Origin: Riptortus pedestris
Lineage: Eukaryota > Arthropoda > Insecta > Hemiptera > Alydidae
NCBI GenBank assembly: GCA_019009955.1
Contig: CM032231.1
Location: 114,230,001-114,294,000, forward strand
DNA: 64,000 nucleotides
Reading direction: 5' to 3'
Under the pieces are notes generated by a model. That model saw only the letters and a list, made by a program, of their open reading frames with translations. It made no database searches and had not been told where the DNA came from. Shown here piece by piece: positions 1 to 12,648 of the stretch; position 1 is the stretch's first letter, and the number at the start of each line of letters is the position of its first letter. Position numbers and translations under genes: made by a program.

Positions 1-2290
1 AAGTATTCCGCCCTATTGTACTTTATCACTGCGAAACATTTGTATTGAGACTGGGGTATAACAGAGGTCGACCAAATGTCATGGAAACCCGGAAGATATC
101 TGAAGAAAATTTCATTGGAAGAAAGGGAGCGATATTTGAGAGTGGGTAAAATGTGTATGTGCGGGTGTATATTATTAAATATTTACATTATTGCTCGTTT
201 GATCGAATAATGTTATGTAACAACTACAATTTATCTGACTCGAATATTACTGGAGTTATTAGTGTTTGAATTTTCGGCCGTCAAATAATCCATCTTGCTT
301 CACATGCGACTTCTACTTTCAGCACTAATATCACTAAAATCTCATGTCCATCTTAACGTTAAAGTCCTCATTACATAAGATTGTTATTAGGAAGAAAGAG
401 AACACTCCTGTTAGTGACAAGTACAGCGAATATTGACAATATCCAGAAAAAAAAAAAATGGATCCATTCCATGGACACAATCTTACGTAATGAAGTTCTT
501 CTTTATGGCCTGAAGTCGGTCGTTCGAATTTCGAAATCCAAAACATTATATATTTATATGATTTTCTATTAAAATACAATTCTAACGAGCATATCAGTGA
601 TTTTTTTTTTACGTTTTAAGTAAAAGCAATGCACCACCTCTTGTTGTAAATCAAATTCTAATTTACAATAGAAAGAGTAATAAAAGCTTTTTGAATGTAT
701 CTGATATTGATTATTTAATCGTACTAAAAGAAGGAATGTATGATGCATTAAATAGTATAATACACGCCTCGCCATCAATAGATTCAAAATTTGTAGTGGA
801 TACAAGTTCCAGAAGAATAATCCTTTCTATAATAGCTTTGTACAATCTATAAATTGAAATATTGTGCCCCTGTAAAAACGTTTTTATATTTGTTTCTCTT
901 TTTATATTGCCTATTAATATTTATTTTGGTATTTTGTCATTCTGGTTCTTTAGAGTTTAATCATTTTCTTCTCATGAGAAACAAATTTCTTATGATGAGC
1001 ATAAAAACGCTATTTGTTCTGTTCATATATTTTTTCCCTGCGTTCATTTCTAGAACTATCTACACTGTTACGGAGATAAGATTCTATCTCTTTAGTCCGT
1101 ACATATCAATGTTTAAAATCTCAATGGATTATCTCTGGTATGAATTATCTCCATAAAGGAAGTAGGAAGTATATTTTAGTACTTACAGAGACATTAATGT
1201 AATTTAAGGGCTTATTTCGTTACTACGACTACAGGTGGCTACAGACGTAGCTGCAAACATGACCAGAATTCATGATCTATCTTTATGTATGAGCGTCCAT
1301 ACATTCCTTTATATGGCGCAAGTATGCTCACTCTAATTTTAACTCTAAAAGGAAAGCATAAATATTGGTCGAAATGAGAAAAAACCAACCAAATTCTTTG
1401 TCAGTGAATTCAAAATACATCAGTGCAATTAGCAAGATATTCTTTGAATTTCATACGATAAAGATATGTATGAATGGAATCTTCAATTAAATCACGGTGG
1501 GCATTTTGTTTTCTTCAATTACTAGACATAATCTTTTTTTTTATATAATTGGTTTGTGCCCCACATCGATGGTGATTGGCAAGATCTCTAATAGACAAAT
1601 CTGAATAATAACCTTAATTAAATATTTCAGTTTTTGTTAACACTCATATTTCTCTTGAATGATAGACATTCATTTGTATTATCATGCACATCCTTGGTAC
1701 AAAACGTCTACTGTGTTTGTCATAAATCGAACTGTATGCATAATCAAAATGATATCAGTCTGGTTGTCAAGGGTGCAGTTACGTCTGGAGCTGATTTAAC
1801 ATATATTCATTTCCTGATTGCAAAAAGAGGTGATAGTTTGTCCGAGAAGACATTGAGGGTGATTGAGCAAGTGACTCGAATGGATTGCCTCTTCTCTTGA
1901 TTACACATTAGCATCCTTTCTACAGAATTAGTGTCGACTCAAAAGGTCATTACATCTAGTAGTCAGAGGCGAGGTGGTGGTTCCGCTTCAATAAATTTGA
2001 TCTACTCAGCTTTTTTGTCGGATAAACATATTATTTCTCCTAACTACATTGGCTGGAATGACTTTTTACAAGGAATTTGAATGAAATTATATCTCGCATA
2101 AAAACAGCCTTTGCCCAGGTCGCAAAACATTTTTGAGTGACTTAACTCACATCTGTTGTAGGTTTTGTTCATTTAATAATTAATTTCTACAGTAAATGGC
2201 CAGATGCTTCCTTTTCTTAAGAAAAAAGGTTGAATATAATTACTCTATTAATATTAACAGCCAGGGGAGGGGAACCTATACACAGACAAA
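1..2290. other. No recognisable gene; AT-rich intergenic or intronic DNA
   Basis: Short open frames at 854-1156 and 1634-1900 lack codon bias, a start context or a known domain. Their hydrophobic look follows from T-rich sequence. Confidence 0.7.
1549..1581 (+). repeat. 33-bp dispersed motif, copy 1
   Basis: TTGGTTTGTGCCCCACATCG followed by ATGGTGATTGGCA. It recurs in inverted orientation at 14237-14269 with one mismatch. The surrounding sequence is not obviously alignable. Confidence 0.8.
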
Positions 2291-2882
2291 AAAAGTTCGT
2301 CACGCAGGGGCTGCGTAAACTAAGCAGATTTCCCACGTGAAGTTTTACAATAAAAAAAATTCTGCAGTAGCAGTAGTAGCGAGTCTCTAAACAAATTTAA
2401 CGAGAGCCGAACAGGTACGGAAACGGCCGAACTAGCCTTCGGCGGAGAGTCCCGAATAGAGCCGACATCAGCCGATCTCATCTCGTCCGTTATCCACAAA
2501 CACAACAAAAATGCAAATATCTGGGTTAATATTCAAGATTGAGAATAAATGTACATAACAATATTTATAGTAAATTCAATTTGCAATATGATTGGTTCTA
2601 TACAAGTTTTCGATCTGACGTTTAGTAACGGAGATATTTCGAATTTTCGAAATTCCCACTCTAATCCCCCCCTCCCAAATGTCCGATTTCAGTAATTAAG
2701 GAACTTGATCTTTCTTTTAATATAAAACGGTAACGATTAAACAAAAAATTGCAACCGCTAGAGCGTAAACAGACAAATATATATATATATAGTTCTGAAC
2801 GGACCTCATTTTCGTCATCTCCTGGGTAGGATCGATGGACATTTGAAGAAATAGCTGATTTCCCTTAAGTTAAATCTGCTAA
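2291..2882 (+). mobile_element. Family 1 copy, both ends present
   Basis: AAAAGTTCGTCACGCAGGGG with intact CGCAGGGGCTGCG hairpin at the 5' end, short TA run (about 2777-2791), and 3' palindrome with two changes ending CTGCTAA at 2882. Confidence 0.85.
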
Positions 2883-3924
2883 AAGGCAATTAATCATCAT
2901 AGAATAAAACTCATTAAAATAAAAACCCTATCATTTTCAGTGCATGGATGTTTTTATGCCCAGCAAACGATTTCACCTTGATGACAGTCTCAAAAGCAAC
3001 AGGGAGCAGTCTTATTATCAATCAGAAATACATTTTATTTTTTAATTAAAATTAAAACTTTTAAGTGTTTATAACAAAAACCAAAGGTTCACCGTGAAAT
3101 GCACAGGTTTCCCAAACAACACAAAGGGCGTTGTCTCTTATTTTAAACCATGTTTCTTCCTTAATATGTATTTTATATATCAAGTCAAATTTAAGATGGA
3201 GATGATATGTTTAGACATACTATGAAACGAAAATTACAAGAGCCTTGCTGAAAACAAATATATAATTATTATGGTCATTAAGTGAAAAACGTATTAAACA
3301 CATTTGTAGGTCAGTAAGAATACTAGAAGAATCTAAAAAAATTAGTTATCATTTTTCATTACGATCCACAATATAAAACTTCATTTTATATTTAATTCCT
3401 ACCAGTCCAAGGCTGATTATGAAGGCAATCTTCAGTTTTACTTGAAACTCAAGTTTGACAACGATCAATAACATTTTCTGTCCACCTCAAATAAAGATAT
3501 CATAAAGCAAAAATGATACATGAGTCACATTCTGCCAGAGTTTCGCTGTAGACTACATTTGTGAAATGAGTTTCCAGATTTTTGAAAGTTGTGTGACATT
3601 TCACGGACGCGACAAAGGAGTGAATTTAACTGAATTCTAAAAAAAAAGTTGGGTTAGAATGACAGCAGGCCTTAGATCAGTATAAAGCATAAAGTAAAAT
3701 TTTGTTTTTCCCATTTGTCCTCTAAACTTGGAGGCTGTAGAAAATGCTTTTTTATACGTCACATGGAAAATAAGTTCAACATATGAAATCCTTTGAAAAA
3801 AAAAGTATCTTTCCGTATAGCGAAACACTTCTAATTCCATTTAAAATTGTTATAAATTTGCTTAAATTAAAAAAAAAATAAATAAGTAAGCGTTATTTAT
3901 CTTGTATGATTTATCGATTATAAA

Positions 3925-4352
3925 ATGTTCGAAAAAGAAAGATCAATTTCGTTAATTGCTGAAATCTGACCAATGGGAGGGGGAGAGTTTAGAGGGGAGG
4001 AGTATCGAAAATTCTTAATTTCTCCGTTATTATGCGTCAGATCGAAAAATTGTTTAGGACTAATCTTATTGCAAATGTAATATCCAAAAAAATGTTGTTT
4101 AGTACTTATTTTCATTATCTTGTTTATTAACCAAGATATTTCCTTTTTATAGTTTTTGGCCTTCAGTAACCCCTCCCACTCCTACTCATGTCATATTAAC
4201 AATAAACTGTTATATTATGAAGCACATTATTTGAAGAATATATACCAAATATTGTACTCATTGAACTTTTAGCTTTTGAGATAAATGCAAATACGTGGCG
4301 CACGTGTGGAATCTGCTTAGTTTACGCATTTCCTCCGTGACGGACTTTTTGC
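3925..4352 (-). mobile_element. Family 1 copy, 3' half missing
   Basis: Minus-strand copy from the GATCAATTTCGTTAA block to the 5' terminal box (GAATCTGCTTAGTTTACGC, GACGGACTTTTT). The TA tract and palindrome are absent. Confidence 0.78.
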
Positions 4353-4491
4353 CATTTAGTGGGTAGGGAGATCCGAGAACATCTCAAAAGTTGGGTACTG
4401 TTTTGGGGACTTTATTAATAGTAGATTTCTTTCAAGAGGTTGTCGCTCTTAAATGAGATAAAGGGCAGCGCTAAATATAGAGAGATAAGGC

Positions 4492-4504
4492 AGAGAGAGA
4501 GAGA

Positions 4505-4547
<43 letters not shown>
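4492..4547. repeat. (GA)n microsatellite
   Basis: A 56-bp GA run with a single GGG interruption; the Leu/Ser-rich minus frame over it is an artefact. Confidence 0.95.
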
Positions 4548-4548
<1 letters not shown>

Positions 4549-4900
4549 AGCTATATAGTGATAGATAGGGCTAGAGACAGGAGAATAATGAGGAGAAAGA
4601 GGAATAGATAGGACTTGGAGAGGGAAGCGTGGGAAACAGAGTAGCTCCACCACGAATGTGAATAGGGCAACGTGAGCCCTTTCTTCCTGATTAGGCATTA
4701 GCATTCTTTCTGAAGCGCCCTGCATTAGTAACCTTCCTCCCAGCTATATAGCGCACTTCTCTAACCACTGTCTCTATGTCTGGAATTTCAAAGGGCTAAT
4801 TAATTTGTACAACGCCCTAACCATTATCCTTGAACAATTGAATAAATAAATAAAAGTTTTACAACACGTCCATTAGTTTTAGTGTAAGTATTACCATTTT

Positions 4901-5028
4901 TAACAGATTTCAGGGGAACTTAAGGGAAATCAGCTGTTGAGGTTGTACTCATTCGAAACCTAGTACCTAAACCTACCTAGTCGATGACGAAAAAGAGGTC
5001 CGTTCAAAACTGTATATATATATATATA

Positions 5029-5071
<43 letters not shown>

Positions 5072-5518
5072 ATCTATCTACCTATATAATTGTCGGTCAC
5101 AATTTTTGTTTGATCGTTACCAAACTCGATATTTAGTCATTTTATGTAAAACGAAAGATTCGACGAAAGTTCATTAACGGCTGAAATCGGAGCAGAGGGA
5201 GGGGGGGGGGTTTAGAAGGAGAGAATTTTGAAAATTCGAAATATCTCCGTTACTATAAGTCGGATTGAAAAAGTGTAAAGAATAAATCTTATTGCAAATT
5301 AAATGCACTATAAATATTGACATTCTATTTATTCTCTATCTTGAATATTAACTGAGATTTTTGCATTTTTCAGTTTTCAGCCTTCAGTAAACCCCCACTT
5401 CTACTAGTGTTACATAAACAATGCCTTGTTTTATTATAAGCCCACATTATTCGAAGCCTAAATACCAAATATTGTTTTCATAGAACTTTACTTTGTGAGG
5501 TTTATGCCAATACGTTCT
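4901..5518 (-). mobile_element. Family 1 copy lacking its 5' terminus
   Basis: Minus-strand: 3' palindrome remnant (AACTTAAGGGAAATCAGCTG), long TA tract 5013-5069, internal block, and subfamily segment ending near CCAATACGT. The 5' hairpin end is missing. Confidence 0.8.
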
Positions 5519-5930
5519 GTTGAGCCCCCCTTCTTTTGTTTTTAGATTACTAAAATTTGAGTGGTTGAGATAAAACTGAATCTGATTCATTACAAATTAC
5601 AGTACTTGCTTTAGAAAATTGTTTCCAATAAAATTAATATGTTATATTCATATACATTTCATTAATTGTTTATCATTCCGGTCTATCTATTAAGCGCTAC
5701 GAGGCTGGCTGGCCTTTTATTTAATGTGATAGAAACCTTTATTACCTAATCAGTGGATTGCAGAGGTCCCTAAGTATCATGCTTTAAGGATCATGTGGTA
5801 CCTGAATGTGGTCCATAGGTCGTGAGGTAAAATTGTCCACCCACAAAACACATTTTTGCCAGGTTGTAAAATATCATTCTATACCTTCTAGAACGATTTT
5901 AAGTAGTCCAGGGAAAAGGATCTACATTTT

Positions 5931-6140
5931 AGCAGATTTCACCTAAAAGAAATCAGCTATTGAAGTCGTACTCATGACGCCATTTTCGAAAATTTTCTTC
6001 CATCGATCCTACCCAGGAGATGATGGACATGGAGTCCACTCATCTTTAATTTAAACGTTTTTTGTAAAAGTAAAGATCAAGTTCGTTAATGGCAAAAATC
6101 CATCGAAAGGAGGAATGTCGAAAAATGTGTATATTCTTGG
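5931..6140 (-). mobile_element. Family 1 fragment (3' end, TA tract deleted)
   Basis: TTAGCAGATTTCACCTAAAAG, then CATCGATCCTACCCAGGAG and GATCAAGTTCGTTAATGGC. The microsatellite is absent, so the two halves abut. Confidence 0.75.
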
Positions 6141-7871
6141 TCATAATTAATAAATTATTTCTGAAATATTTAAGCTTAACCTGTAACAAGGGAGAAAAAT
6201 ATGAGGAGGAGGCATAGACATTTTTATGAATTACACTATTACAATACATCTTCGAAAATCTCTCATTTATTAGCCTATGGAAGTTTATAGTTGTGTAAAT
6301 GTTATATTGCAAAATAAATGAGACAATGTAAAACAAAATTAGTATTATCCTCATACTTAAATTTTATTTACTTCGCCCCCATCGGATGTAATTTTCTAGA
6401 AATCAACACTCAATTCAACCAGTCCATACACTGATGTTCCTCTATACGTTAAAGTATTTCACTTTTATAACTATTATGAAACTCACTTGCTCAGAACCCT
6501 GTACTCATGTCTCACCCTTGTTACCTGTTACCAATCTGTTCATTATATTTTCATCATAATATTACTGTCTAACCTCCCCCTGGAAATAGCAATCAGAAAA
6601 ATAATCAAGAGCAGCAGATTTAACACCGAAGAACAAAAAGAAGTTACTAGCAAATAACATTTTAGATTTCAGAATTTTTGTTTGAAATATCTTCATTTTA
6701 CCCCAAAAATTCACTGTCATCTATTTTGGACTCCTTTGCATGTAATTATTATGAAATTAATGTATAATTAACATTTTGAACTACCTAAAGATATTTATTT
6801 AATAGCTGTAATAATCACCCAACTAAATTACAAGTTAAAATTTAATATGCATTTTTTAAAAATTTCTTTCCGAAGATCAGTCTTAATTGTTATCTCAATG
6901 AGTGTAACTATTACTTTTACAAATAAAACATTTCTTGACGCTAATGATATCATGGGTAATTTTTTCTCCCGTTTTCATAATAAATGATGCAAGTTAAAAA
7001 ATACAATAACGAGTTGGTTAGTTTAATTATTTAATTAAATAAATAATTATTATTAATTTGGAAATTATTCTTCTTGATTAAAAAACATTATTTCTCTAAG
7101 AATAAATAGGCATTCTTCTTCTAGAGATTTTTTAGCTGATAATCTTATTTGTGGATAGGCTGGATCAACTCGATGTCGTGTTAAATATTTGTACATACAT
7201 GGAGAATACACCATGCGGTATTCCGCAAAATTTCATTCACATCTGGCAATACAGTTATTTATCTAATAAATAATTAGTAAATAAGCTGTAGCGTAAAATC
7301 TGAATTATGGGATATTATGTTTCAGTGAAACTCCCGAAAAAGGCAGCTGATGAAAGAAAAAAAAACTTTCCTTTTATCTCTTGGAATAAGCCATTCATCA
7401 ATATCTTTTAACAGGCTTTCCAATCCCTTCCTGCAAAAGACGGTCTTAAATAAATGAGTCCAAAGTCTTAGACTGGAGATAAGAGTCTTAGTTTCTTACA
7501 AACTAGCTAGTCACTGTAAAAAAAATTGTAAATTTATTACTTCACCTGTCATTAATTTTCTAATAAACTTAGAGAGGTTGTATTTTATTTATATTATTTA
7601 TTTTTATAAAACTCTTCCCCAAATATTATCAATGCTTTTCTAGACAGATTCAGTAAATTGATAAATTTATATAAGACACATTTTTCAACATTATTTATCT
7701 TGTCAACTCGATTTTAGGGGCTTAGATCAACATTTGTCGGGAGTTTTTTACATTAGCCCCGTATTTCGAATTAGGTTATAATCAAATGATTTTAGAAATT
7801 CTTCTGAAATATTAGTTTAATAGCTTTTACAATTTATTACCTTCCACAGCTGTTTCAGAACGTTAGTTGCA
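6141..7871. other. No recognisable feature; AT-rich unique DNA
   Basis: No repeat family, exon-like GC rise or structured RNA was seen. Confidence 0.6.
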
Positions 7872-8376
7872 TCGTTGTTGATAAACATGAATCTAATTCA
7901 GCTCTCGAGTGCTTTTTCAAGTGAATGAGAGTCTTTGAAATTTTACCAGGATTTCTGGATTATTCACAGACATGAATCTAATCTGTTATTGATAAACTTG
8001 GTCGTTATTGATAAACTTTCAAGTGAATCAGTCTTTGAAATTTTACCAGGATTTCTGGATTATTCACAGACATGAATCTAATCTGTTATTGATAAACTTG
8101 GTCGTTATTGATAAACTTTCAAGTGAATCAGGGTCTTTGAAATTTTACCAGGATTTCTGGATTATTCACAGACATGAATCTAATCAGTTATTGATAAACT
8201 TGATCGTTATTGATAAACTTTCAAGTGAATCAGAGTCTTTGAAATTTCACCAGGATTTCTGGATTAATCACAGACATGAATCTAATCTGTTATTGATAAA
8301 CTTGATCGTTATTGATAAACTTTCAAGTGAATCAGAGTCTTTGAAATTTTACCAGGATTTCTGGATTATTCACAGA
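7872..8376 (+). repeat. 102-bp minisatellite, about 4.5 units
   Basis: The landmark CCAGGATTTCTGG recurs at 7946, 8046, 8148, 8250 and 8352. Spacing is 100, 102, 102 and 102 bp, and the 100-bp step reflects loss of AG in one unit. Each unit contains an internal direct repeat of GTTATTGATAAACT. Because 102 is a multiple of three, a 155-codon open frame (8008-8475) with a 34-residue repeat exists, but nothing else supports coding. Confidence 0.92.
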
Positions 8377-8475
8377 AAGAGGACCTGCACTAATGGACAT
8401 TACATGAAGTTGTATAGTAAAGGTGATGTATGCTCCAGATGGAGGCACATAAACGTGAATGGAGAATCATGGTAG
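8373..8475 (+). pseudogene. Possible ISXO2-like/Merlin transposase N-terminal fragment
   Basis: Right after the minisatellite the frame reads RKRTCTNGHYMKLYSKGDVC and RWRHINVNGESW before TAG. The C-x-NGH-x-MKLY...RW pattern resembles the zinc-ribbon start of ISXO2-like (Merlin) transposases in arthropods. Only about 33 residues are involved and the following ISXO2 core is not seen. This is a tentative resemblance to a truncated copy. Confidence 0.25.
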
Positions 8476-8479
8476 ACTC

Positions 8480-9870
8480 CTAGATATGTGAGTTCGTCCG
8501 GCGAAGAAGCCATCGAAACGATGACTTATTTAATGTAATGTTATCAAGTATGAGGGCTTATTGGCCACCAAAATAATGTTATTTTTGTTAATTTTATACT
8601 TGTAATAAATGTGGTTCAGTTTCTCTTAAAACTTTCTTTTGTCAATGTTTATAATAGTTTATTAGTAAGAGTTTTATCACTATTATTTCTAAAATAATGT
8701 GATTACAACCTAATTTGAAATGCACGGTTAATTTAAAAAAGACCCCATTTGTCCTTTTAAATTTATTCTTCATAGATACAGTTTCGATTAAGGTTATTCT
8801 GAAATAGAATAACTATCACAGAAATATTTGAAGGGTTTAATGGTTAATGAGTTGGCTTGAGATTAGGCAGTTTTAAAATGACTTAAATGAATCATTGAGC
8901 CTTGGGGTTGCGCGAAATTCTGGGGAAATATTAATTAAAATAAGCCTTGTCAATCGTGATAAGGAATAAGTCAAACCAATTAATTAAATGAAAATGTCAG
9001 ATCGTTTGGCGTATTTCAGAGATGTTAACGGGAAGGAATAAAGGCACTGCTAATTATAATAATGACAATACAAATTAAATAATTTTATTTTAAGCTAACA
9101 TTTTCCTTCCCCTAAGGCATTTTTTAAAAAAAAATGAGATTAGTGAATTTCATCAATAACTAATTTGTTCAGAATGTTCTACTTGGCGAATAATCCGAAG
9201 AAATGGGTCATAAACAATTCATTTCATTCAACAGGGTATACCCATTGTAGTCAGAATTACTTAATATTGTATTCCAAATTACCTAAGGGAATACCTTTTA
9301 TGAGAATAGGTAAAACTGTTTTTTCATCATGAAATTCTATAAATATTTATTTGTAATCTAATTATTTTAAATATTGTGTACTCTATAGGTTTTTCCTATT
9401 TTACTTATTTATGGACATCACATAAAAGATGAATTTCCCTTTTAAAAGCATTGTATAAAAATTATACAATGTTAAATAATAAAAGTAAAAGTTATAAATA
9501 AACATTTTATAAATGATTATAATCATAACGTACTAAATTCATAATAATCAGAAACATCTGTCAATACTATATCAGATATGCTCAAACAAAAAGGAAATAT
9601 AAACAGACATAAGACAACATAAAAAATTGGCGATGAGCATAGTTTGTGAAAGATTAATAGGAATGGAATGACTGAAAATGGTACTTTTGCCAATGATTGT
9701 CGTAATGTCCTGTTTGAGCCTCAACAGCTACCTGTTGAAACACACACACACATATGTATGTATATATATAAAACATGTGCGTACGAACACACATGTAAGT
9801 GTCAATTAATGCATATAATTTGAAATCTAGTTGTACACAATAGACTTAATCTGTATGTTACATTTTGTGA
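8480..9870. other. No recognisable feature; AT-rich unique DNA
   Basis: AATAAA occurs at 8604-8609, after the possible transposase fragment, but no transcript can be argued from it. A short CA/TA run lies at 9739-9769. Confidence 0.55.
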
Positions 9871-9872
9871 AA

Positions 9873-10063
9873 TTATGAGAATGTGTTGTTAATGTATGGG
9901 CTACCTTCCATCAAAAGTTTTCGAAATTCATAGTTAAAGTCCCTTTGTAGTTGCTTACGGCATTCTGTCAGTATATGTCATATCGTCAAGTTCAGCAAGT
10001 GGGTCTGTGTGTCTTCATCATAACCAAAGAGTCTGCCAATTCGGTGTGGTCGATTCTAAGTCT
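9873..10063 (-). pseudogene. Decayed non-LTR retrotransposon C-terminus (Jockey/I-like)
   Basis: The minus strand reads RLRIDHTELADSLVMMKTHR, then PTC, two stops and a frame change. It resumes as LTI-stop-HILTECRKQLQRDF and continues to a stop at 9873. The order RLRIGHT..L..S.L......PTC...LT..HIL.EC is the Cys/His-rich tail following RNase H in Jockey/I-superfamily LINEs. The frameshift and stops show decay. It lies about 800 bp from the other LINE relic but looks like a different clade. Confidence 0.7.
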
Positions 10064-10879
10064 CAAATAAATAATAAAGATGTAATATTTGGATTAGATA
10101 ATTAAACCCAACAGATCAGTACACCCTTGGTACGACTCTCGTACTGTCTGTGTGTGAGTGTGTGTGTGTCATTGGAGACTAAAGCCTAAGACTCCTTCAC
10201 TCTAGTAGCTCCTCAATTGAATCGTGGTGCTGAGTATTCAAGGATTCCCTAAACTCGAACCTATTAAACTCTGCTGGGGGAAAAAAATCAAAAAGTAACA
10301 TTAGTTTTAGCAGACTCTAGACGAGGACGATCAGCATTGATGGAGAAATGTACGCCATTAGTTTTCTTTCAAGACGAGAGAATGTTTTCCCAAAGACAGC
10401 TCTGCAATGAACTGGTATAAGTGAAGGCAGGCTAGTAATAATGAAATAAGCCTAAATATAGTTTGGTGTGCTATGCCGTATTCAAAGCTGAAGCTAAAGT
10501 CCAGAGGTGACTGTAATGCAGAATGAATGAAAATAGCTTTTATAAAGCAAAACAATTTTTGAATTATAATACAATTTATTTATAGATTTATTTTTAATAA
10601 TTTCCTTCAGAAGGCAGCCGTGGTTCAAGCCACTGCTCCCTAAAACTCTTTGCAGGCACTGAAGATGGAGCTGTTGCTCTGAAAGTGTATCATCTCAAAA
10701 GAAACAGATTGCAGAGAAAAACAAGCTTACTTAGTACATCCAGAATAAATAGTTTAATAAAAGTTAAATAAATTAATACATATTCTCTTGATCTAAAATG
10801 TTTTTCAGCAGCCTTCCTCATAAGATAAGTAATAGTACTACACTTGCCAAGGTGACTAACCTTACATGGGGTTCGCTGC

Positions 10880-11410
10880 CTTTTTCAACATCTCCCACCT
10901 TGAGTTTTTATTCTTTGTTGTTCTCCACCATGTTTGGCCTGTCTTTTTTGGAAAGAGTCGCTCCACGTATCCAGTTGTCTCCCTTGGTTCCTCCTGTTCC
11001 CATATGGTGCCCACTCAGTTAGAATATATGACCATCTGTCATAGGTGAATGTCAACAAATGTCCTGCCCATTTCCATTTTAATTTTTTTATCACCATGGA
11101 AGAGTCTATGTGCCATGGTTTTTCTTAATATGTGTATATTTTATCGTATCACTACTTTTGATGATTACCATGCTTCACAATACAGCATTTCGGCAGACTC
11201 TAACTCGGTGTTTAGGATTTATTGTAATAGATCGTGTTTGGCGTTTCAAAATTATGTTTTTCTAACAAGAAAATCTCCCCCATATCTACACTGGCTTTCA
11301 TAATACTTCTTAGAGACTTTTATTTCTTTCAGTTCTGTGATTTTTTTTTAAAGTACTTCATTAGCTCTATCGATGAAGGAAACAATCTGCCCCAAGTAGA
11401 TTTGTTCATT
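10880..11410 (-). pseudogene. Decayed non-LTR retrotransposon reverse transcriptase, C-terminal part
   Basis: On the minus strand, YLGQIVSFIDRANEVL (about 11399 down to 11350) matches the YLGQ.IS motif near the end of RTE-type reverse transcriptases. After frameshifted, stop-containing sequence comes KLKWKWAGHL (about 11085-11055) and DRWSYILTEWAPYGNRRNQG. These correspond to the K.KWKWAGH...DRW...EW.PR..KR..GRP block that closes this protein family. The segment is broken by several frameshifts and stops, so it is a dead relic. The RTE clade assignment is from motif memory. Confidence 0.75.
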
Positions 11411-12301
11411 CGTGAATATTACATTGTTATTATCAATTCTTATTCTTCTTATTTCCAGCTAATATAATACGCGAGTACAAAGAAAATCTTTCGCTAAGCA
11501 TCGAAAACCAGGAACAGCCCTTGACTAACACAGCCCAAAGATCTGTCCGTCTTTAATCGAGGTACTACTCAATTGTGTATGATACTGAATGAAAATTTAG
11601 AACAGGATAAAAGTAAAACTTCTAAAAGTTCCTGAAGAAATTCCCAAAAATCCAGGACTGGCCGATTTCAAGAAGAAGTTACATTCTAAAAATAAATTTT
11701 TCAACTCTTAAAATTATGTATTATATACTCCGTTCTTGTAACTGTTCGGTAATTATGATACTGGTAGTAGAATGAGAGCAATGATAAATATATATATATA
11801 TTAGAGATGGGGCATCTGTTTCTATCTCGTAAATTGATAAACGCTCATTAGACTAGGGGCTTTTCAGTTTTATCCTGGAATAGCCTATAAATGTTTCGAC
11901 CATAATTTCCGAAAGCGCTATGAATACCAAATGAGTTTTGTTGATTTATTGCCAGGAGTGAGGAGCCTGCAAAATATTGAATATGAAGGATTTAATGCAT
12001 CTATATTGTTCAAATACTACACTGATCATTTTAAAATTTAAATCTATTATGCTAAACTGCTTTGAGCATTGTATTGCTCACATTTTCAGACCTTATAAAT
12101 ATATTTTACTTACCAAAAATACGAAGAAATCATACACCATAAACAACAAAACTTGATCTTCTCAGAAAAAAACAAAACATTTACATTAAATTTATTTATT
12201 ATTCAAGTCCAATATTTATATTTAAAAATGGGGGAAAAAAATAAAATACGTAAAACAGTCATCGAATAGGTGAAGCAGCTTCACACTTATAAATTTACAA
12301 G

Positions 12302-12370
12302 ACACACACACACGCACAAATATATATATATACACACACAAACACATACACAAACGCACACACAGACACA
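12302..12370. repeat. (CA)n-(TA)n-(CA)n compound microsatellite
   Basis: Imperfect CA repeats around a short TA run; the His/Thr-rich frame here is an artefact. Confidence 0.9.
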
Positions 12371-12602
12371 TATGAAACCCTTATTTATGAGTCTTCAGAG
12401 TCGAACACCATATTCAAAAAATGCTTTATTCAATGATTGTTCTCCATTTCAAGGGGCAAAATTGCAAATCTAAAATATAATGTTTACAATAAATTAATTT
12501 TAGAAATATAAACTCTATTAGAACATAAATCCTTTCCTTTTATAAATAAGGTGCCATAGGTTTAGTTTTGATATATATAAAAGTTTTAATACTGTAATAT
12601 GT

Positions 12603-12604
<2 letters not shown>

Positions 12605-12645
<41 letters not shown>
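12605..12645. repeat. (TA)n microsatellite
   Basis: A 41-bp pure TA run with no Family 1 block recognisable on either side. Confidence 0.95.

Positions 12646-12648
<3 letters not shown>

Noticed and set aside
854..1156. Hydrophobic 100-codon frame that looks like a membrane protein
   Set aside because: The hydrophobic residues follow from T-rich sequence; there is no codon bias, no domain and no splice context.
8008..8475. 155-codon frame as a real repeat protein
   Set aside because: It is explained by a 102-bp minisatellite; one unit has a 2-bp loss that breaks the frame upstream. Kept only as a finding.
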